From an uncultured Helicobacteraceae bacterium (GTDB lineage Bacteria; Campylobacterota; Campylobacteria; Campylobacterales; UBA6016), in the NCBI GenBank assembly GCA_937973585.1, contig CALJKN010000131.1:1-9789 (forward strand): 9,789 nucleotides of DNA, read 5' to 3'. This document shows, piece by piece, positions 6,521 through 9,789 of this stretch. Numbering within the stretch: position 1 is the first letter of the stretch; the number at the start of each line of letters is the position of its first letter. The position numbers were made by a program, and so were the translations under genes. Below the pieces are notes generated by a model. That model made no database searches. It worked only from the letters and a program-made list of their open reading frames with translations, and was not told the origin of the DNA.

Positions 6521-7068
6521 TTTTTATTGACGGTGTATTTTGATTGGATATCTGCCAAACCGGATACGGTAAGCTCCATAGCCGCATCTGCCGCCTGTCT
6601 TATGGATTCTTGCATTATCTCTGAATCGGCTTTACCAAAATCACTCAGACAATAATCGGCTACCTGTGTTTTGTGTTCGGGTTTACCGATGCCGACCCTA
6701 ACCCTAAAATAATCCGAACCGATTTTTGAGTCAATGGATCTAAGACCGTTGTGTCCGGCATGTCCGCCCCCTTTTTTGAAACGCAAAGCACCGACTGAAA
6801 GTTCTATCTCATCATGAATCACGATGACGTTATCGATTTTGTAGTAGTGCTTTACAGCTTCTACGCTCTCTCCGGAGAGATTCATATAGGTATTTGGTTT
6901 TAAAAGGTAGATATTTTTTGATTTGTATAGTTCGCCTTTGAAATCTTTTTTTGATTCATCGGCAAACGAGCGGGTGGAGAGTATATAATCCACCGCCATA
7001 AACCCGGCGTTATGGCGGTTCTTTGCGTATTTCGTGCCGGGATTACCGAGCCCTACTATGAGCCACAA
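6517..7068 (-). CDS. pth: Peptidyl-tRNA hydrolase
   Basis: Cytoplasmic esterase that recycles peptidyl-tRNA released from stalled ribosomes. The 183-residue length is normal for the family. The catalytic and binding residues match E. coli Pth: LIVGLGNPG with Asn9, NRHNAG with catalytic His19, KPNTYMN with Asn63, HDE with Asp86, and GGHAGHNGLRS with Asn107. The start is TTG at 7068-7066, because the protein must begin just before WLIVGLGNPG and no ATG or GTG lies in frame upstream before the rplY stop. No clear Shine-Dalgarno is visible. With the rplY stop only 11 nt upstream, re-initiation by ribosomes finishing rplY is likely. The neighbour rplY also serves translation; an rplY-pth pairing is common in bacteria. 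Confidence 0.97.
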   Translation of the reverse strand: MWLIVGLGNPGTKYAKNRHNAGFMAVDYILSTRSFADESKKDFKGELYKSKNIYLLKPNTYMNLSGESVEAVKHYYKIDNVIVIHDEIELSVGALRFKKGGGHAGHNGLRSIDSKIGSDYFRVRVGIGKPEHKTQVADYCLSDFGKADSEIMQESIRQAADAAMELTVSGLADIQSKYTVNKK

Positions 7069-7079
7069 AGAGTTATTTA

Positions 7080-7616
7080 TTATTTTGCCTTGATTAGACC
7101 GACAACTGCATCGGCAGCATTGTGTCTTATCGTTACGCCTTCAGCGGTAGCAATATCTCTAACAAGGATAACGTTTCCTACGTCAAGAGCCGAAACATCA
7201 AGGACAAAAACATCCGGTAGATTTTCAGGTTTGCATTTAACTTTTAGTCTTCTTTTGCTGTAAATCAAAACGCCTTTGTTTTTTAGACCGACAGGAGTTC
7301 CGGTTGTTTTAACAGGTACCAAAAACTGTGAAGCTTGTCCGTATACAAGTTCTCTGAGGTCAACGTGTAGCAAGTCGTTAGTTACAGGGTCTTTTTGATA
7401 ATCCTGAATGATTACTTCGCACTCTTTTTGTCCGACTTTTACTTTGAATTTAAGTGAGCTTTTGTTTTTTACGAATTTAACGAATTCATTTTTTTTGAAT
7501 GCACAATGGATATTTTCCACGCCTTTACCATAGATATTGGCGAGTAGATAACCATCTCGTCTCAAGCTTTTTATTGATTGCTTGTCGATACTCTCTCTAA
7601 TTATGCCTTCTAGCAT
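7080..7616 (-). CDS. rplY: 50S ribosomal protein L25 / general stress protein Ctc (bL25)
   Basis: bL25 binds 5S rRNA in the large ribosomal subunit. At 178 residues this is the two-domain Ctc/TL5 type, not the short 94-residue E. coli L25. The N-terminal 5S-binding beta-barrel covers about 1-90, with LRRDGYLLANIYGKG and DYQKDPVTNDLLHVD. The C-terminal domain starts near VPVKTTGTPVGLKNKGVL. The ATG at 7616-7614 has AAGGA (7627-7623) six bases upstream, the best Shine-Dalgarno in this window. The 39-nt gap after pilT is among the largest in the gene run, which suggests a separate promoter may boost expression, as fits a highly expressed ribosomal gene. Confidence 0.96.
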   Translation of the reverse strand: MLEGIIRESIDKQSIKSLRRDGYLLANIYGKGVENIHCAFKKNEFVKFVKNKSSLKFKVKVGQKECEVIIQDYQKDPVTNDLLHVDLRELVYGQASQFLVPVKTTGTPVGLKNKGVLIYSKRRLKVKCKPENLPDVFVLDVSALDVGNVILVRDIATAEGVTIRHNAADAVVGLIKAK

Positions 7617-7648
7617 TACATATCCTTAAATAAATTTTTAGGGACGGA

Positions 7649-7654
7649 ATTTTA
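7649..7654 (-). promoter_or_regulatory. Possible -10 box upstream of rplY
   Basis: TAAAAT, within TAGATAAAAT on the minus strand, starts at the pilT stop codon about 33 nt before the rplY ATG. An A+T-rich stretch lies upstream and there is no clear -35. It differs from TATAAT at one position. The placement would let rplY be made independently of tal-pilT. Weak evidence from sequence alone. Confidence 0.25.
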
Positions 7655-7655
7655 T

Positions 7656-8843
7656 CTAAAAATCGTTGAATTTTATTTTTATCGTATCCTCTTTCGACCC
7701 TTCATCGTCACCGTCGAGCTTGTCGCCCCTGTTTTTGTCTTTGACACCCAAAACCCCGTTGATGATCAGCTTTATGTTATCCGGACTGGTCGCATTCGCT
7801 ACGGCCTCATCCTCAGAGATAATCTCATCGTAATACAAATCAAGCAATGCCTGATCAAACGTCTGCGTACCGTAAACCTCTTTACCGTCTTGCAAAGCCT
7901 CTTTTATCTCATCATCTCTCTTTTGCTTGATAAGCTCCCCGATTCTAGGGGTTTTAAAGAGTATTTCGACGGCGGCAATCCTCCGTCCCTGTCTGGTTCT
8001 GACGAGTCTTTGGGAGACGACCGTATTTAGGGTGCTGGAAAGCGCCCCCCTGATTCTGTTTTGCTCTTTGGCATCGAACATCCCGATTATTCTGTTTAAC
8101 GTCTCTTTTGTATCCGGTGTATGGAGTGTAGAGACCACCAGATGCCCTGTCTCCGCCGCATGCAAAGCTATCTCTATAGTCTCCAAATCCCTCATCTCTC
8201 CAACCAAGATCACGTCTGGATCTTCCCTTAGGGCGCTTCTGAGTGCATTGGCAAACGAATTCGTATCCTCCCCGACGCTCCTTTGGTTTATTATCGAATA
8301 CTTATCTTTGTGGATAAACTCTATCGGGTCTTCGATTGTGATGATATGTTTTCGTTTGTTCTCGTTGATTAGATTGATGATTGAGGCCATCGTAGTCGAT
8401 TTACCGCTTCCGGTCACCCCTGTTATTAGTACAAGCCCCCTCTGGACATCTTTTAGTTTTTTTAGCTGTTGCGGTAAACCTAGGCCGTCGATAGTCGGAA
8501 CCTCTGACGGAATTGTCCGAAAAACCATCCCGACACCGTCTTTTTGGAAAAACATATTTACCCTAAAACGGAACTCGTCGCTGAGGCGAAACGTGAGGTC
8601 TATCTCTTTGTTTTGGACAAACTCACCGAATCTGCCCCGTAAAAGCTCTTTCGCCAAGGTCATCATAGCCTCTCTGCTTTGCACATCCTCGCCGATAGGC
8701 ATAATCTCACCCTGAACCCTGCCGTACGGCTTGCCCAGAGCCTTTAGGTGTAAATCGCTTCCGCCAAGCTCCAATAGCCTATGAAGATACTGTTTTAAAA
8801 TCGGTATCTGTTTATCGTCAAAAGAGGATGTGCTATCGGTCAT
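7656..8843 (-). CDS. pilT: PilT-type type IV pilus retraction ATPase
   Basis: Hexameric secretion ATPase that powers disassembly of type IV pili (twitching, DNA uptake). The 395 residues show an N-terminal PAS-like domain with the GGSDLHLKALGKP signature (27-39), Walker A GVTGSGKST (142-150), the Asp box TIEDPIEFIHKD, Walker B VILVGEMRD (211-219) followed by AAETGHLV, and the His box STLHT (238-242). PilT usually runs to about 345-380 residues. The extra length here is a charged C-terminal tail (about 365-395), rich in Lys, Asp and Glu. PilU or a related ATPase cannot be excluded, but GEMRDLETIE and the overall layout fit PilT. No other pilus gene is in view. The ATG shares one base with the tal stop (TAATG), so translation is coupled to transaldolase. 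Confidence 0.93.
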   Translation of the reverse strand: MTDSTSSFDDKQIPILKQYLHRLLELGGSDLHLKALGKPYGRVQGEIMPIGEDVQSREAMMTLAKELLRGRFGEFVQNKEIDLTFRLSDEFRFRVNMFFQKDGVGMVFRTIPSEVPTIDGLGLPQQLKKLKDVQRGLVLITGVTGSGKSTTMASIINLINENKRKHIITIEDPIEFIHKDKYSIINQRSVGEDTNSFANALRSALREDPDVILVGEMRDLETIEIALHAAETGHLVVSTLHTPDTKETLNRIIGMFDAKEQNRIRGALSSTLNTVVSQRLVRTRQGRRIAAVEILFKTPRIGELIKQKRDDEIKEALQDGKEVYGTQTFDQALLDLYYDEIISEDEAVANATSPDNIKLIINGVLGVKDKNRGDKLDGDDEGSKEDTIKIKFNDF

Positions 8844-9789
8844 TATCTTAGCTCGTCCATAATCTCTTTAAAAGCCGCTTCAAACTGTTTTAGCCCATCT
8901 GCCAAAAGCTCGTCGCACGTTTTTTCAAAATCTGCCCCGACCCCTTTTAGTTCAGCAAAAAAAGCGTCTATTTCGCTCTGCGCTATAGGGAGCTTGGGTT
9001 TTCTAACGCTGTTTGCCGTTGCCGCCGCTACCGTATCGAGTGGTGCAGTATTGACAGAGTTTGGAGCTATCAGCTCATCCACATAGTAATGTGCGGCAAG
9101 GTCGTCCCCTTTTACCCCTGTACTTGCAAACAGGGTTTTGACGTTTGAAATACTGTAGCTCTCCACCAGATTGTAGTGCGCCGCCGCACCCATCACCCCG
9201 ACTCTATTTTTGAGATTTTGCGGCAAGGATGGATTGAGAAGCCTATCAAAACGGCTCACAAACACGGATATTACAAATTTCGCTTTTTTTGCCCCGCTTG
9301 CTTTGATGGCGTCCATTACCCCTTTTGTCTGCTCAAGTCCAAATATCAAAGTTGCATTGACGTTTATCTCTCTTTTCGCCAACTCCTCGATGATTTTGTA
9401 CCCCTCTTTTGTGGCGGGAACTTTTATCATGACATTTGGTTCATTGATTTCCTCAAATAGCCTTACCCCCTCCGCTACGCTATCCTCTACGGAAGCCGAT
9501 AAAAACGGGTCTATCTCTATGCTTACAAAACCATCGTCGCCGTTGTCGTATAAAGGTCTTAGAATCTCGGCCGCCGCTTTGATATCCTCTTTTGCTAGCG
9601 TCTCGTACTTCTCTTTTGCGCTTTTGCCGCTTAGTTCGGCAAGTCTTGATTTGTAAGCGGGGCTTGTCAAAATCGCATTTTTAAAAATCGCCGGATTGCT
9701 TGTTGCGCCGTTGACTTCACCGTTTTTTATGAGTTTTCTAAACTCGTTTTTGATGTAGTCCCTCTCGATAAAATCAAGCCAGAGTGAAA
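8843..9789 (-). CDS. tal: Transaldolase (5' end cut by the right edge)
   Basis: Transaldolase moves a three-carbon dihydroxyacetone unit between sugar phosphates in the non-oxidative pentose phosphate pathway. The frame is open to the window edge and begins SLWLDFIERDYIKNEF, then NGATSNPAIF, the conserved N-terminal motif. The Schiff-base lysine is in NVMIKVPATKEG (codon 9424-9422), followed by INVNATLIFG. About 314 residues are visible, so only some ten N-terminal residues are missing. A TTG at 9670 could be taken as a start, but it lies 39 codons inside the conserved fold and would remove TSNPAIF. The long form resembles the cyanobacterial/campylobacterial Tal rather than the short TalC/FSA type. 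It is the first visible gene of the minus-strand run. Confidence 0.96.
   Translation of the reverse strand, partial: SLWLDFIERDYIKNEFRKLIKNGEVNGATSNPAIFKNAILTSPAYKSRLAELSGKSAKEKYETLAKEDIKAAAEILRPLYDNGDDGFVSIEIDPFLSASVEDSVAEGVRLFEEINEPNVMIKVPATKEGYKIIEELAKREINVNATLIFGLEQTKGVMDAIKASGAKKAKFVISVFVSRFDRLLNPSLPQNLKNRVGVMGAAAHYNLVESYSISNVKTLFASTGVKGDDLAAHYYVDELIAPNSVNTAPLDTVAAATANSVRKPKLPIAQSEIDAFFAELKGVGADFEKTCDELLADGLKQFEAAFKEIMDELR

Noticed and set aside
7927..8715. Plus-strand 262-codon open frame antisense to pilT
   Set aside because: The opposite strand carries all PilT motifs without a break, and the antisense product is Ser/Ile/Leu-rich with no domain. It is a shadow.
8843..9670. Transaldolase starting at the TTG at 9670 (275 residues)
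   Set aside because: The same frame is open to the window edge and encodes SLWLDFIERD and NGATSNPAIF, conserved N-terminal transaldolase sequence. The gene is simply cut by the edge.

Overview
The window looks like chromosomal DNA from a Campylobacterota (former Epsilonproteobacteria) member, probably a free-living relative of Sulfurimonas, Sulfurovum or Sulfuricurvum. This is inferred from moderate-to-low G+C, the two-domain Ctc-type L25, the AHQWKQPLN phosphoacceptor box of the histidine kinase, and tightly packed one-strand housekeeping genes. I could not run a search to confirm the lineage.

Right and centre (about 849-9789): every real gene reads on the minus strand, in the order transaldolase (cut by the right edge), a PilT-type ATPase, rplY, pth, priA, a PIN-PhoH ATPase, a CDF metal transporter, a sensor histidine kinase, and tRNA-Ala(GGC). 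Most junctions overlap by 1-4 nt or are gapped by only 11-14 nt, so this reads as one long operon, possibly with an extra promoter before rplY. The products serve sugar-phosphate metabolism (tal), pilus retraction (pilT), translation (rplY, pth), replication restart (priA), RNA or stress functions (phoH-like), metal efflux and haem-linked sensing. Several genes start with TTG or GTG rather than ATG.

The histidine kinase is broken. Its N-terminal Tll0287-like (DUF3365) sensor half and its haem-motif/kinase half lie in different frames, and one missing T in a five-T run explains the break. Restoring that base gives a 515-residue haem-c-type sensor kinase.

Left (1-734): no intact gene is visible. 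Reading all three minus frames together reveals scattered but ordered pieces of a P4-type tyrosine recombinase (about 148-545), downstream of the 3' end of the tRNA-Ala gene. Paired AAAGGTACA repeats and three GTTAAA motifs spaced 22-23 bp lie between the tRNA and the integrase remnant. I interpret this as the scar of an old integrative element at tRNA-Ala. A possible truncated gene for an exported or membrane protein runs off the left edge.

I found no CRISPR array, toxin-antitoxin pair, IS element or obviously new multi-gene system. The main points of interest are the hidden integrase scar, the frameshifted haem sensor kinase, and the altered ATP-binding motifs of the PhoH-like protein.
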